Shown piece by piece: positions 28,835 through 38,920 of a DNA stretch of 56,587 nucleotides; positions within the stretch are counted from its first letter, which is position 1, and each line of letters starts with the position of its first letter. The notes under the pieces were generated by a model. It had not been told where the DNA came from. It saw nothing but the letters and a program-made list of their open reading frames with translations, and made no database searches. The stretch spans positions 1-56,587 of the forward strand of contig NZ_POJD01000257.1 in assembly GCF_002960445.1 (NCBI RefSeq). The letters are read 5' to 3'. The DNA comes from Streptococcus suis (GTDB lineage Bacteria; Bacillota; Bacilli; Lactobacillales; Streptococcaceae). The translations under genes and the position numbers were made by a program.

Positions 28835-30301
28835 TTATCTATGTTCAATCGGAAATTTATGCTCCTGGATAAGCTTTTTTGATTCAAGTAATTTCAATTG
28901 ATACAATTCTTGAATCATCCCTTTCAAGGCATGGATATCCCTTTCCTTGATCCTATCAGTTATATAATAAACAGGCAAATCGGTAGTCTGAAAATAATCT
29001 GTAATCAATAAATCTACTACTGTCTCTGCATTAAAGTAATCAATCTGGACCTGTCGATTGCCTTCCAGTCTTTCCCTTAGTTGCATCAGTTTAGGATAGG
29101 AAAATACTTCGTGTTGAGAAGAAGCAAAACCAACCTTTACCTGAATCGGCTCAACTTGACTTAAGTAAGTGAACAAACTTTCCAGCATGGAAACTAGATG
29201 ACTACTAGACTCATTCTTCCAGTTTCTCTTTCGGTAAATTGTCTGGTTGACCTGCTGAATAATTCTCTCCGATTCCTCCCTGTATGTTCCATTTTCGACT
29301 TCTTCCAATAGGATAGAGGATTGAAAAAAGTAGAGTTGACTCATGATTTGGTTAATATGGTACAAACCTTCTTCTGACACAGCATATTGCCCACCAGTAA
29401 ATTGTCGAATCTCTTGAACGACTCTTGAGGTAGCTTCCATAACCGGACCACCAAAACCTAAAACTTGTTCCAATTGGTGGGGAGCCAAGATAAAATGACT
29501 AAATAGAAATGCAAAAAGAGACATACTTTCGCCTTCTTGAAATGTAACTGCTTGTTGCTGAATAAGTGTAAAATACATTTTTCTCAAGGCCTTATAAAAT
29601 TTATGTTCTAGATAGGGCTCCATCAACTGATATAAGGGCTTAAAATCTAATTGATTCAGTTTAAATCGCTTTTGAGCAATCACAAGCCATAATAAAACTG
29701 AGTCAGCCTGTCTTTTGTTCAAGTTTGATTGGTAGAATCGTTCAAAAACAGGTAATAATCTCTCTAAATCCGTCAACAAATGACTGCTTTGCCAACTAGA
29801 TAGCTCATTTGTCAAATTAAATAGCTGATGATAGAAATAACGAATTTGGAGTTCACTGCCCTTGAGTCGCCCTCCTTTGATACTAATTTTAAATTCAGAT
29901 AAGAGTTGATTGAGACTTGCTAACTGGCGATTCAAGGTCGCTTCACTTAACAGTGTATCCTGCGCTAACATTTGAACTGATAGATGATCCTTATCAAAAA
30001 GAGCGCAGAGAATTTGGTATTTCACACTCGACCCACACAGAAATGCTATGATTTCTTGACGACTCAAGTTTCCCTCTCTCTTTAAGAAAATCTGCTCTTT
30101 TGACATTTGGAATTCCAAGCCCAATCCTTCATCGTTGGCTTGCTCATTAAAGGTTTCAATATAGCGAACAAGAGTTGATTTGGAGAGTTCGAGATAGGCA
30201 CAGACTTCCTTTAGAAATGGTTGATCTTTTCGATTTTCCAAATAAAGAAGCAGTTGATAGATAGCACGTTCTCGTTTTTCAAATAGACGGTCAATCTGCA
30301 T
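28835..30301 (-). CDS. Mga-like helix-turn-helix transcriptional regulator
   Basis: 488 residues from the preferred start. An N-terminal winged HTH (LKEVCAYLELSKSTLVRYIETFN, roughly 30-52) is followed by a second Mga-type HTH (SVQMLAQDTLLSEATLNRQLASLN, roughly 105-128), a PRD-like helical centre and a C-terminal EIIB-like part with LLITDYFQTTDLPVYYI. This is the layout of Mga/AtxA-type regulators that respond to PTS phosphorylation. GGAGGAGG stands before the ATG at 30301; the frame runs on to 30322. It overlaps the end of the flavoprotein gene by 11 bases and lies directly upstream of glpK, so control of glycerol use is likely. Confidence 0.82.
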   Translation of the reverse strand: MQIDRLFEKRERAIYQLLLYLENRKDQPFLKEVCAYLELSKSTLVRYIETFNEQANDEGLGLEFQMSKEQIFLKREGNLSRQEIIAFLCGSSVKYQILCALFDKDHLSVQMLAQDTLLSEATLNRQLASLNQLLSEFKISIKGGRLKGSELQIRYFYHQLFNLTNELSSWQSSHLLTDLERLLPVFERFYQSNLNKRQADSVLLWLVIAQKRFKLNQLDFKPLYQLMEPYLEHKFYKALRKMYFTLIQQQAVTFQEGESMSLFAFLFSHFILAPHQLEQVLGFGGPVMEATSRVVQEIRQFTGGQYAVSEEGLYHINQIMSQLYFFQSSILLEEVENGTYREESERIIQQVNQTIYRKRNWKNESSSHLVSMLESLFTYLSQVEPIQVKVGFASSQHEVFSYPKLMQLRERLEGNRQVQIDYFNAETVVDLLITDYFQTTDLPVYYITDRIKERDIHALKGMIQELYQLKLLESKKLIQEHKFPIEHR

Positions 30302-31640
30302 ATTCCTCCTCCTTCTCTCCATTATTTTGTCGAATCCATTCTTGGGCTGCCTCCACCATCAGTGGGATTAAGGGGGTCTTTCCAGGCAGGCAGAGCCATG
30401 ATTGCTTGACCAAGTCATAGACAGTTAATCCTTGTGAGATAGCCAAGGACAAGGTATTCATTTGCTCGTAACAATCACTTTCAGAAACCAACTGACTTCC
30501 TAAGATTCTCCCGGTTTCTTTTTCTACAATCAATTTGAAATCTACTAACCTGCTATCCCATTTTGACAGCTCACGCTGAATCCGAATGGATTGACTGTCC
30601 AACCATAATGTTGCCTCACTCTCCGTCAAACCAAGGCTGGTCACACTATATCCAAACACATGGGTTGAAACAATTCGTTGGGCTTTTGATAACGCAGATT
30701 TCTTGGCAAACAAGTTTTGAGCTGCCATGCGTCCCGTCATTATGGCATGCTGAATCATTGGATAATAGGCACGACCAAAATAGTCAACTGGCAGACTAAC
30801 TAAATCTCCTACCGCAAAGATATTTTTCTGACTCGTTTCCAAGTAATCATCCGTCCAAATAGTCCCATTGGGCAATAATTCAAATTTTTCTTTCACAATC
30901 ACTTGATTGGGACGCAGATTTGTCGATGGTAATACTAGGTCAACCTGATATCTGCCCTTCATGGTAGAGACTTCAAGCCCCTGTTTTCCTTCATTCAACT
31001 CAATACGATTGACCGTTTCCCCAAAATGAAGGCTAATCCCGCTTTCTTCCAATGACTTACCAAGATTGTCCACCATTTCAGCATCTACATATTTTGCAAG
31101 GATGGAATCCTGGGCTTCAAAGACATGTAGTTCTAGGTCTAATCTTGACAAAGCATCCAAACTTTCTAAACCAATTTGACCTGCCCCAATAACCGCAACT
31201 GACCTTGCCTTGGACAGAAGGTGGAAACTCTGTTGTAGTTGGGAGTAGGTTTTGGTTTTTATAAAAAATGGTTCAATAGATTGGTCAGCCCAATCCCATG
31301 ACTGACTTGCCCCCATCGCAAGTATCAATTTGTCAAATTTTTTTGTATCTCGTTTCCCCTTGTGTTCAAGAGTAATTGAAGAATTTTCTGGCGAAATGTC
31401 GATACATTCTGTAGAAAATTGGCAAGTAATCTCCAATTGCAAAACCTGGTCCAGTAATTCGATTCGTGCTTGGTGCCAATCAGAAATTTTTCCAGTCAAT
31501 TTCCAATTCAAGGCATTTGGAAAATAGCCAACCTCTTCTTCGCGATCAATAAGCGTCACTCTAGCATTTTCATATAAAGTTTTACATTCTATCGCTGCAC
31601 TCAAACCAGCAAAAGAAGCTCCGATAATAACAATGTCCAT
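30291..31640 (-). CDS. NADH oxidase/CoA-disulfide reductase-like flavoprotein lacking the redox Cys
   Basis: 449 residues. FAD motif IVIIGASFAGLSAAIE at the N-terminus, NAD motif VAVIGAGQIGLESLDAL near 148-164, and the second FAD motif IFAVGDLVSLP; a C-terminal dimerisation domain follows. It aligns end to end with the Nox encoded at 18624-19991, but the active-site loop reads GYFPNALNWKL where Nox has [10 protein letters not shown], so the catalytic Cys is missing. It therefore probably cannot reduce O2 to water by the Cys-sulfenate route. It is translationally coupled to the Mga-like regulator. It might be a redox sensor or an NAD(P)H dehydrogenase with another acceptor. Confidence 0.8.
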   Translation of the reverse strand: MDIVIIGASFAGLSAAIECKTLYENARVTLIDREEEVGYFPNALNWKLTGKISDWHQARIELLDQVLQLEITCQFSTECIDISPENSSITLEHKGKRDTKKFDKLILAMGASQSWDWADQSIEPFFIKTKTYSQLQQSFHLLSKARSVAVIGAGQIGLESLDALSRLDLELHVFEAQDSILAKYVDAEMVDNLGKSLEESGISLHFGETVNRIELNEGKQGLEVSTMKGRYQVDLVLPSTNLRPNQVIVKEKFELLPNGTIWTDDYLETSQKNIFAVGDLVSLPVDYFGRAYYPMIQHAIMTGRMAAQNLFAKKSALSKAQRIVSTHVFGYSVTSLGLTESEATLWLDSQSIRIQRELSKWDSRLVDFKLIVEKETGRILGSQLVSESDCYEQMNTLSLAISQGLTVYDLVKQSWLCLPGKTPLIPLMVEAAQEWIRQNNGEKEEEYAD

Positions 31641-31717
31641 ACTTAATACTTAATCCTTTTATCTTTTTTAGTTATTATATCAGGAATGACAAAAATTTGA
31701 AAAGGCTTGCAACTGAA

Positions 31718-31743
31718 AAACACACCAGATAACTGACGTGTTT
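31718..31743 (-). terminator. Terminator of the asd-ACT-dapA cluster
   Basis: On the minus strand AAACAC-CAG pairs with CTG-GTGTTT with two mismatched bases, and further T follow. It lies 18 bases after the dapA stop codon. Confidence 0.65.
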
Positions 31744-31760
31744 CACTTTATTATTAATTT

Positions 31761-32696
31761 TTAATAATCTGGTCGTACAACTCCTGTTACTGTGGCCTTA
31801 GTTGCTTCGTAGTCGCCGTCTACTACAACTTTGATAATGCGTTTGGCATCTTCTTCTGGGCATGGTACCAATGGTAAGCGGAGCGGGCCAACTTCAAATC
31901 CAAGATAGTTGAGAACTGCCTTAACAGGAGCAGGACTTGGATAGGAGAAGAGGGCATTGACTTTTGGAATGAATTTGCGTTGAATAGCGGCTGCTGTTCG
32001 GATGTCTTGTTGTTCAATGGCAGTAAACATCTCATACATTTCATCGCCATTTGTATGGGAGGCAACCGAAATCACACCATCTGCCCCCAAGTTCATGGCA
32101 TGGAAGGCATCTCCGTCTTCACCAGTATACACCAAGAAATCCTCTGGCTTGTTTTCAATCAAGTAAGCCATATTGGCAAGGCTGGTACACTCTTTTACAC
32201 CAATGATATTTGGATGTTCTGCCAAACGCAACATGGTTTCTGGCGTCATTTCAACTACGACGCGACCTGGGATGTTGTAGATAATGATTGGTAAATCAGA
32301 GGCATCTGCAATAGCCTTGAAGTGTTGATACATTCCTTCTTGAGAAGGTTTGTTGTAATATGGCACGATGGCAAGACCTGCCGCAAAGCCTCCGAATGCC
32401 GCTACTTCCTTAGCAAATTCAATCGAATCGCGCGTATCGTTGGTACCGATACCTGCAATCAAAGGAACACGACCGTTGACAATTTTTTGCACGGCAGCAA
32501 ATAATTCTAATTCTTCCGCGTGAGTAAGGGTTGGACTTTCAGCAGTTGTTCCTGCCAACAAAATCCCTTCCGTATGGTGAGCCAATAGATACTCAACCAA
32601 CTCTGGTAAGACTGCATAATTTATCGAACCATCCTCATTGAATGGTGTAATCATGGCTGTAATAATTTTTACATCTCGTAACTCTTGAATAGACAT
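31761..32696 (-). CDS. dapA: 4-hydroxy-tetrahydrodipicolinate synthase
   Basis: 311 residues. It condenses aspartate semialdehyde with pyruvate, the first step specific to lysine and diaminopimelate. The Schiff-base Lys is in [10 protein letters not shown], the catalytic Tyr in [11 protein letters not shown] and the substrate Thr pair in [15 protein letters not shown]-like GGAGGTTCC precedes the ATG. It lies eight bases after the ACT-domain gene and in one cluster with asd, which makes its substrate. Confidence 0.97.
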   Translation of the reverse strand: MSIQELRDVKIITAMITPFNEDGSINYAVLPELVEYLLAHHTEGILLAGTTAESPTLTHAEELELFAAVQKIVNGRVPLIAGIGTNDTRDSIEFAKEVAAFGGFAAGLAIVPYYNKPSQEGMYQHFKAIADASDLPIIIYNIPGRVVVEMTPETMLRLAEHPNIIGVKECTSLANMAYLIENKPEDFLVYTGEDGDAFHAMNLGADGVISVASHTNGDEMYEMFTAIEQQDIRTAAAIQRKFIPKVNALFSYPSPAPVKAVLNYLGFEVGPLRLPLVPCPEEDAKRIIKVVVDGDYEATKATVTGVVRPDY

Positions 32697-32704
32697 GGAA
32701 CCTC

Positions 32705-33073
32705 CTAGTCAATAATTTCATATCCAGCTTTCTGAAGAACTTCGATAGCCGCTGGGAAATCCTTAGCTTTAGTTAATATGTAGTCAGTATTGAAAGTAGA
32801 TATTGCAAAAATACTAATTTTTGCTTCTGCTAGTAATTGACTAATTTGTGAAAGGATACCTACTAATGAGAAGTCAAGTACCCCCTCAACACGAAATGCT
32901 AGCCATCCTTTATCCTCTTCAATAACATTACTTGGAACTTCTTGGCTCAGACAAACGAGTGAGTTTTCTTGATCTGTCTTACCGATAAATACATAGGAGC
33001 TCGCCAAATTAACCTTTGTAAAATCTTCAAGTTTACAAACTGAAAAATCACCTTTAATAATTTTAAGTTTCAT
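32705..33073 (-). CDS. ACT-domain protein (aspartokinase-tail-like)
   Basis: 122 residues. The C-terminal half ([34 protein letters not shown]) is an ACT-type ligand-binding module of the kind seen in ACT_7/CASTOR-like proteins, preceded by a partial second module. Free-standing proteins of this class often bind amino acids. Sitting between asd and dapA it may sense lysine or a pathway product, but this is inferred. No strong ribosome binding site is seen before the ATG, and the 88-base gap to asd holds no clear hairpin. Confidence 0.75.
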   Translation of the reverse strand: MKLKIIKGDFSVCKLEDFTKVNLASSYVFIGKTDQENSLVCLSQEVPSNVIEEDKGWLAFRVEGVLDFSLVGILSQISQLLAEAKISIFAISTFNTDYILTKAKDFPAAIEVLQKAGYEIID

Positions 33074-33161
33074 ATATTTACGTATACTTTCTAATCACTC
33101 GCTAGAATTTGACTGATTCATATGGAATATTTAATAGTTTAAAAAGAGGCTAAAAATAAAC

Positions 33162-34238
33162 TTATTTCAATTCAAATTTCAATTCTGCAGTTGGACGGAC
33201 CAAGCCACGTTCATGGAGGGTTTCAGCAATTTGCACAGAGTTCCATGCAGCACCTTTGAGCAAGTTGTCAGAAACCACCCACATGTGGATTCCATTTTCC
33301 TTGTCCAAATCCTTACGGATACGACCGACAAAGGTATCACGGCTACCAACGGCGTTAATAGCTTGCGGATACACTTGGTTCGCCACATCATCTTCCAAAA
33401 CAGCACCTGGGAAGGCTGCAATGGCTGCTTTTACCTCATCAATCGGAGCAATTTCTTTGGTTTCAATGTAAACAGACTCAGAATGGGCAGACAAGACTGG
33501 GATACGGACACAGGTTGCAGAAACGGCAATGCTGTCATCTTCCATGATTTTCTTGGTTTCTTTTGTCATCTTCATCTCTTCATAAGTGTAGTCATTTTCA
33601 GTGAAGAGGTCGATTTGTGGAATGGCGTTGAAACCGATTGGGTAGTGCTTCTTATCGCCTCCAGAAGGAAGAATGTTCGCTTCTACCGCTTTGGGCTCAA
33701 CACCGTCATTCAAAACAGAACGAAGTTGAGCCTGAGTTTCCAAGATAGCTCCCATACCAGCACCAGAAACTGCCTGATAGGTTGATACGATAATCCGCTC
33801 CAAGCCCCATTTTTGACGAACAGGTTCAAGAGCAACCATCATCTGAATAGTTGAGCAGTTTGGGCAAGCAATGATACCATTGTGAGCATCTAGTGCGTGT
33901 GCATTGACTTCTGGAACAACCAAGGGCACATCTGGATTTTGACGGAAATACGAAGTATTGTCCACGACAACCGCTCCTGCTTTTACTGCATAAGGAGCAT
34001 ACTTGGCAGATGTAGAACCACCAGCTGAGAAGAGGGCAATATCCACTCCTTCAAAGGCTGTTTCTGTTGTTTCTTCAATGACAATGTCCTGTCCCTTAAA
34101 CTGCAAGGTCTTGCCTGCTGAACGAGCAGAAGCCAAAAAACGCACTTTCTCGATTGGAAGGGTTGACTCTTCCAACATTTTAATCATTTGGGCACCAACT
34201 GCACCAGTCGCACCAACAACAGCTACTACATAAGCCAT
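33162..34238 (-). CDS. asd: Aspartate-semialdehyde dehydrogenase
   Basis: 358 residues. NADPH-dependent; it makes aspartate semialdehyde from aspartyl phosphate for lysine/DAP, threonine and methionine. NADP motif [16 protein letters not shown] at the N-terminus, catalytic Cys in [10 protein letters not shown], acid/base His in the C-terminal region near [18 protein letters not shown] lies before the ATG. It is the first gene of the asd-ACT-dapA cluster and has an extended -10 promoter. Confidence 0.97.
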   Translation of the reverse strand: MAYVVAVVGATGAVGAQMIKMLEESTLPIEKVRFLASARSAGKTLQFKGQDIVIEETTETAFEGVDIALFSAGGSTSAKYAPYAVKAGAVVVDNTSYFRQNPDVPLVVPEVNAHALDAHNGIIACPNCSTIQMMVALEPVRQKWGLERIIVSTYQAVSGAGMGAILETQAQLRSVLNDGVEPKAVEANILPSGGDKKHYPIGFNAIPQIDLFTENDYTYEEMKMTKETKKIMEDDSIAVSATCVRIPVLSAHSESVYIETKEIAPIDEVKAAIAAFPGAVLEDDVANQVYPQAINAVGSRDTFVGRIRKDLDKENGIHMWVVSDNLLKGAAWNSVQIAETLHERGLVRPTAELKFELK

Positions 34239-34293
34239 AGAAATCTCCTTTAGGTCAATTCTTCAAAATTTTCTAAAAATTTGTTATTTCATA

Positions 34294-34303
34294 ATTATAC
34301 CAT
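34294..34303 (-). promoter_or_regulatory. Extended -10 promoter of asd
   Basis: On the minus strand TGG precedes TATAAT (34299-34294). It lies just behind the sialidase terminator, so asd is transcribed independently of the gene upstream. Confidence 0.55.
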
Positions 34304-34311
34304 AATATTTT

Positions 34312-34350
34312 CAAAAGAAAAGCCCTGAGAAAACTGAATTTCTCAGGACT
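34312..34350 (-). terminator. Terminator of the sialidase gene
   Basis: CCTGAGAAA pairs with TTTCTCAGG around a loop of about six bases, followed on the minus strand by CTTTTCTTTT. Confidence 0.85.
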
Positions 34351-34363
34351 AACTTCTACTGAC

Positions 34364-37300
34364 TTAAACAGATGAAACAACCATCCGTGAACGTTGTTCA
34401 ATTTCCTCAGGTGTCAGAACACTATTATAAAACATGAATTGACGAAGATTGAGCTCATCAACTGTCCAACGTAGTTCTGTCTGACGGCGTGTGCCACCAA
34501 CCTGTACATAGTCCATAGCAGTTGCAGAGGTAAATGGAGCTTGTGTCATGGTCGTTTGTCCAGACAATTTTCCATTCACATATAATTTGACCAAGAATTG
34601 ACGACTTGTCCCAACTTGTTCATAGGTCATGGCAACAGTATTCCAGTTCCCATTGATGAGGCGCTGGCTGGCATCTGTAATATGACCAATCGTCTGACCG
34701 CTACTGCCAATACGGCTTTCAAATCTTAATTGACCATCCCGCACAATGAGAGCTGAGTACTCATTTTTTAGACTGGCACTCGATGTGGAGAATAGGCTAT
34801 AAAAACCTGAAGTTGTGCTGGCTTTAAAGTCCATGAAAATTGTTCCACTATTGATAGCTAGAAGACTATCTTTGACAGTGCTAGCTAGCTCAATACGCTT
34901 ACCATTCTGGGCATTGGTTTGAAGTGGCTCCAAACTCAGTACCTGATGATTGGCAAAGGATGGCTCAGCTTGACTTGGAATGTATTCAAATAATTCCACT
35001 TCTTTCAAGGTCATCATGCGATTATTGATTTGATTTGGGCGTACACGCGCCTCCAAAATAAGCAATTCGATTCTATCTGCTCGAATATCTCGACTAAATT
35101 GATAGGTTTCAATTTCTCTTTCGTAAGGCACAGATATTTCAGCCGACTGGTGAACCAAGTTAGCGCCATTGTAAGCCTTTACTTGATACTTGGTAACCGT
35201 ACCATTGTTATTGATACGCTTGGTCATAACCAAACTATGCAATCTGGTTGCTTGACCATTTGTCGTCTGAATAGTGATTGTCTGAGGCAAGGTAATTCGA
35301 TCTGTCAAATTCCAACGCAATTCTGTCAGACTTTCCTTATTGCCATCCATCAAATTGGACAACCCACGTCTAAAGGTATCCTCATAGACATTTTCACCAC
35401 GAACAGTTAAACGAGAACTGTCAATCTTTTCCACTCTAAACAAGGGCTGTTCTTCAACGCTACTTCCCACCTCGTACAATTCAACCTCTTTGATTGTCAT
35501 CGTACGATTATTGAGAACTTCTGGTCGGAATTTAGCTTCTATAATAATCAAGTCAACCTTATTCGCAAACACTCTGCTTGTGAACTTATAATGATCTTCT
35601 GTCTGGGCATAAGGAACTTCAATAATCCCTGAATCATGTGTTAAGTTTGTCCCATCGTAAGTTTTAATACGATACTTGGTTACCGTACCGTAATTATTGA
35701 TACGCTTGAAAAGAGCCAGCTTATCGAGTTGAATAGCCTGATTATTACGTGTCTGAATTGAAATAGTCTGCGGAAGTCTTACCTTGCTATTACTCAAATT
35801 CCATCGCAATTCTGTTAGTGTATCTAGGTTGCCATCCATCAAATTAGCCAGACCGCGTCGATGACCATCCTCATAAACATCTTCTCCTCTCACTAAAAGG
35901 CGGTCCACTGTAACTTTCTGACTAGACGTAGCCAGTGACGGTTCAAAAATAGCCTTTAAATAGACCTGTTGATTTTCCGGTGTCACAATAGCCCCACTAA
36001 CAAGCCCGTCAAAAACAAGCACTCCTGTCGTAGAATTCCAATTATAAACCAAGGTCCTAGCATCCAACTGTCCGATGTAGCTCAGTTGGTGACCTGATTG
36101 GATCCGTAATTGAGGACGTCCCAAGGCCAACACCGGTTTAGTGAAGGACAGATATAACCGATTATCACGACCCAAACTAACAGTTTGTACGGCACTGGCG
36201 TAACTTGTACTCACAGGTTTTGTCAAATAATCCCAAGTGACCGTTTTGTAATATAAACTATAGGCATTCTGATTACCAGTCGTATGCTCGTAGAGAATAC
36301 CAAAGGTATCATTGCCCAGATATTGAATGGAGTTGTAGGCGAAATTTCCTTCCTGAATAAGAGTATGATGGGTCCAGATTAAACGACCATTAGTCGTAAC
36401 CTCTGCCAAATGGATAGTACCATTGGTACGATTACGGTCAGGACCAGCTGCATTGGCTAAAAGAACATATTCTTTACCATTACGAACGTGACGAATAGCC
36501 GACAATTGAACATAAGGATCATGAACATCTTCCATCACCTCTAGCTCTTTCAACCAGGTTTGACCTCCATCTAAACTTGTTGCCACACGTACCTTACCAG
36601 CTAAACCACGCATAAACATTTTCAACTGACCATTCCCCAGTTGCACTAGGCTTGCTTCTGTTCCCTGTTCTTTTCGATTATTCATCGTACTAGAGTGCAA
36701 AACAGTTCCATCAGCTAAGGGACGATCATCATTGAAGCTTTTACCAGATTTCCAGGTCCTACCATGATCATCTGAATAGAGTACAAGAGCCGATTGAGAA
36801 CCATGTAAACCAGTCACCCAGTTGGCAGAATAGGCAGGCACAACCAAACGCCCTTTATTTGGACCAGTATGAAGGACAATGCCTGTACCAGGACCCAGAC
36901 CTAAAAACTTCATGTAGTCTTTTTTTACACTAGGTGTAATATCTGTAGGTCTAGACCAAGTTCTTCCATCATCATCACTATAGGACATCCAAATATAGTT
37001 GGCATTTGCTACACGAAATAGACCTGGGTCGGCAGTTTGATTATAAATATTCCCTATCAATTCTTGATCATAGTACAAATCGCCCATATTTGCATAGGCT
37101 GGACTTGTGTCGCGAATATTAACACGATAGAGGGTAATTTGTCCATCTGGTGTATAAACATAGCCATTTTCTCTCAAAGTAAAGGGTCTATCATTCTTGT
37201 TACTATAAAGATTTAGATAGGATTTTCCATCGATGACGGTATACTCTACCTCTCTTTGAGACGGCATTCCAAATAAGGCTTGGCCTTCTGGATACATATC

Positions 37301-38590
37301 GTAAATAGCAAAAATTCGTTTCGTTGTAGGGTCTTGAACAAGAGCTGTATCGATGGTTAAAGGAGCACCAATCGTCGGATTACTTGCCTTGGCATTATTT
37401 TTTAAATCAACTATTTTAATGGTCGGTCCCCAAGTAGTTCCATTATCCGAACTCCGTTTAACAGCCTGCGCAATATCGCCCCAGTCACCTGAATGGTCAT
37501 GACGCATATCTGTAGCAGCAATCAAGGTTCCTTTATCCGTTCTTAACAGAGCTGGAATACGAAAACTTGCTGCCCCTTCTGGACCTTTCTGACCAGCTCG
37601 TCCGCCTTCAAAAACCACAACTTTTTCAGAGATTCCGGTCCTTTCCAAACTATCTACTGGGAAAGTTTCACGAGCAAACAAAGCAGAACGACGAGCAATC
37701 TCCTCAGCTGTCAAAACTTTATTATAAAACGTAAAATTGCGAACGTCCATCTGTTCAATACCCCAACGCAAGTCGTTACCACGTTTGGTTGCACCAAGCT
37801 GAGCATGACTCATTGCTGTCGCACTGGTAAAAATTCCTTGACTGGCTCTGGTTATACCAGACAATTGACCATTAATGTAGAGTTTGATATCCATTTCTTG
37901 GCTATTCAAGACTTTTTCATATGTCATGGCAACAGCATTCCATTCACCATTGACCATATTGGCATCCATCTGAGTAACATTGGCAATGGTCCGTCCGCCA
38001 TCTACACGACTTTCAAGAATAATACTGCTATCCTTTGCAATCAGAGCTGTATATTCATTTGCCTTTGTATCACTTGATGTCGAAAATATACTATGAAAAC
38101 CTGCATTTTGGCTAGCCTTATATTCCATATATATAGTGCCATTCTCAGACTGCTTAATCAACTGTTCAGTACCTTCGTCTAGGACGTGGCGTTTATCGTT
38201 ACTAGAATTTAATTGGGCACCTTCGACCTTGGTAACTTCATTAGCTTCAAATTCCTTGGCTGGACTATCTTCATTTATTGTGACGGATCCGCCACGAAAT
38301 TCCATTGCAGTATTGGAGTGGAGAAGGGAACCTTCTCCTACTGGTAATTGCTGTATATGAGGGTCAGTAAATACTGGAACCTCTACTCCAACAGCAGCTG
38401 GGTCTACCACCTCTTCACCATCTAACTCCGTATTTTCAACTACTGGTTGAAGGACAGCAACTGCTTGCTGGTTCTCAACAGTCGTCACAAGCTCTTGCCC
38501 CTGAACTTGTTTGACAAAGAAGAAAGCAGGTAGTATCATGCTTGAGAATAGGGACACCTTGTAAATTGATGATTTGGTAATCTTTTTCAT
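34364..38590 (-). CDS. Secreted sialidase (GH33) with flanking LamG and F5/8-type-like modules
   Basis: 1408 residues. Signal peptide to about 31. An N-terminal LamG/CBM40-like lectin module (about 95-310) is followed by a GH33 catalytic domain with the Arg of SFRIP (about 342), RHDHSGDWGDIAQ, and four Asp-boxes (SSDNGTTW, SDDDGRTW, SDDHGRTW, SLDGGQTW between about 383 and 680); the nucleophile region is TEASLVQLGNGQ and FAYNSIQYL. Two tandem copies of a roughly 150-residue module (about 895-1045 and 1057-1210) each begin VRGE(D/N)VYED and look like discoidin-type carbohydrate-binding domains. A second LamG copy closes the protein. It frees terminal sialic acid from host glycans. No LPXTG is present, so it is probably released or held by its lectin modules, unlike pneumococcal NanA. 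Confidence 0.92.
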   Translation of the reverse strand: MKKITKSSIYKVSLFSSMILPAFFFVKQVQGQELVTTVENQQAVAVLQPVVENTELDGEEVVDPAAVGVEVPVFTDPHIQQLPVGEGSLLHSNTAMEFRGGSVTINEDSPAKEFEANEVTKVEGAQLNSSNDKRHVLDEGTEQLIKQSENGTIYMEYKASQNAGFHSIFSTSSDTKANEYTALIAKDSSIILESRVDGGRTIANVTQMDANMVNGEWNAVAMTYEKVLNSQEMDIKLYINGQLSGITRASQGIFTSATAMSHAQLGATKRGNDLRWGIEQMDVRNFTFYNKVLTAEEIARRSALFARETFPVDSLERTGISEKVVVFEGGRAGQKGPEGAASFRIPALLRTDKGTLIAATDMRHDHSGDWGDIAQAVKRSSDNGTTWGPTIKIVDLKNNAKASNPTIGAPLTIDTALVQDPTTKRIFAIYDMYPEGQALFGMPSQREVEYTVIDGKSYLNLYSNKNDRPFTLRENGYVYTPDGQITLYRVNIRDTSPAYANMGDLYYDQELIGNIYNQTADPGLFRVANANYIWMSYSDDDGRTWSRPTDITPSVKKDYMKFLGLGPGTGIVLHTGPNKGRLVVPAYSANWVTGLHGSQSALVLYSDDHGRTWKSGKSFNDDRPLADGTVLHSSTMNNRKEQGTEASLVQLGNGQLKMFMRGLAGKVRVATSLDGGQTWLKELEVMEDVHDPYVQLSAIRHVRNGKEYVLLANAAGPDRNRTNGTIHLAEVTTNGRLIWTHHTLIQEGNFAYNSIQYLGNDTFGILYEHTTGNQNAYSLYYKTVTWDYLTKPVSTSYASAVQTVSLGRDNRLYLSFTKPVLALGRPQLRIQSGHQLSYIGQLDARTLVYNWNSTTGVLVFDGLVSGAIVTPENQQVYLKAIFEPSLATSSQKVTVDRLLVRGEDVYEDGHRRGLANLMDGNLDTLTELRWNLSNSKVRLPQTISIQTRNNQAIQLDKLALFKRINNYGTVTKYRIKTYDGTNLTHDSGIIEVPYAQTEDHYKFTSRVFANKVDLIIIEAKFRPEVLNNRTMTIKEVELYEVGSSVEEQPLFRVEKIDSSRLTVRGENVYEDTFRRGLSNLMDGNKESLTELRWNLTDRITLPQTITIQTTNGQATRLHSLVMTKRINNNGTVTKYQVKAYNGANLVHQSAEISVPYEREIETYQFSRDIRADRIELLILEARVRPNQINNRMMTLKEVELFEYIPSQAEPSFANHQVLSLEPLQTNAQNGKRIELASTVKDSLLAINSGTIFMDFKASTTSGFYSLFSTSSASLKNEYSALIVRDGQLRFESRIGSSGQTIGHITDASQRLINGNWNTVAMTYEQVGTSRQFLVKLYVNGKLSGQTTMTQAPFTSATAMDYVQVGGTRRQTELRWTVDELNLRQFMFYNSVLTPEEIEQRSRMVVSSV

Positions 38591-38760
38591 ATAATCTCCA
38601 CAATTATTTTCCGTCCTAGTTAATCACAACCAGGAAGTAGTAAAAGAAAAACACTAATTCCTTATCTCAGCTAAAAACAAGGAATATATCTAGTATTAGA
38701 TTATCATCAAAAATTGATTATAGGAAGCATTTGGTGCAATAGGAACATGAACTACTAGAA
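38591..38760 (-). promoter_or_regulatory. Upstream region of the sialidase gene
   Basis: A TATAAT (38722-38717, minus strand) is the best -10 candidate, with no convincing -35 box. It would give a 5' untranslated region of about 120 bases with an inverted repeat (ATTCCTT about 38662 / AAGGAAT about 38685). No cre-like site was recognised. Confidence 0.35.
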
Positions 38761-38763
38761 AAG

Positions 38764-38916
38764 AAAAAAGCCCACCTCAAGGGTGGGCAAGGGCATCGTT
38801 TCCGATGAGATTAGAAGGTTCACAGCATCTAACCAAGGTCCGCTCCTGCGTTTCAATCTAATGAAGACCTCCCTAGCGTCGAATGTGACAAAGTCACTAC
38901 TCGGCTCATCGCATGA
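38764..38916 (-). ncRNA. Candidate structured small RNA (possible streptococcal asd motif)
   Basis: No open frame fits, but there is a full transcription unit of about 150 bases: a promoter at 38921-38948, dense internal pairing and a strong terminator (GCCCACC 38770-38776 / GGTGGGC 38782-38788 plus six T on the minus strand). Stems include GTGAC-ttt-GTCAC (38885-38897), GAGGTC/GGACCT, a hairpin CATCG-gaaa-CGATG (38794-38807), and long-range pairing of CGATGAG near the 5' end with CTCATCG (38803-38809). The last two compete for the same bases. AGGTTCA (38914-38920) can also pair with TGAACCT (38816-38822). The asd RNA motif of lactic acid bacteria is a candidate identity because asd lies downstream, past the sialidase gene; I cannot confirm the match. 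Confidence 0.6.
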
Positions 38917-38920
38917 ACCT

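Noticed and set aside
38764..38916. T-box or other amino-acid riboswitch controlling the sialidase
   Set aside because: No T-box sequence is present, the terminator is constitutive-looking and 170 bases separate it from the sialidase start, so a free small RNA fits better.
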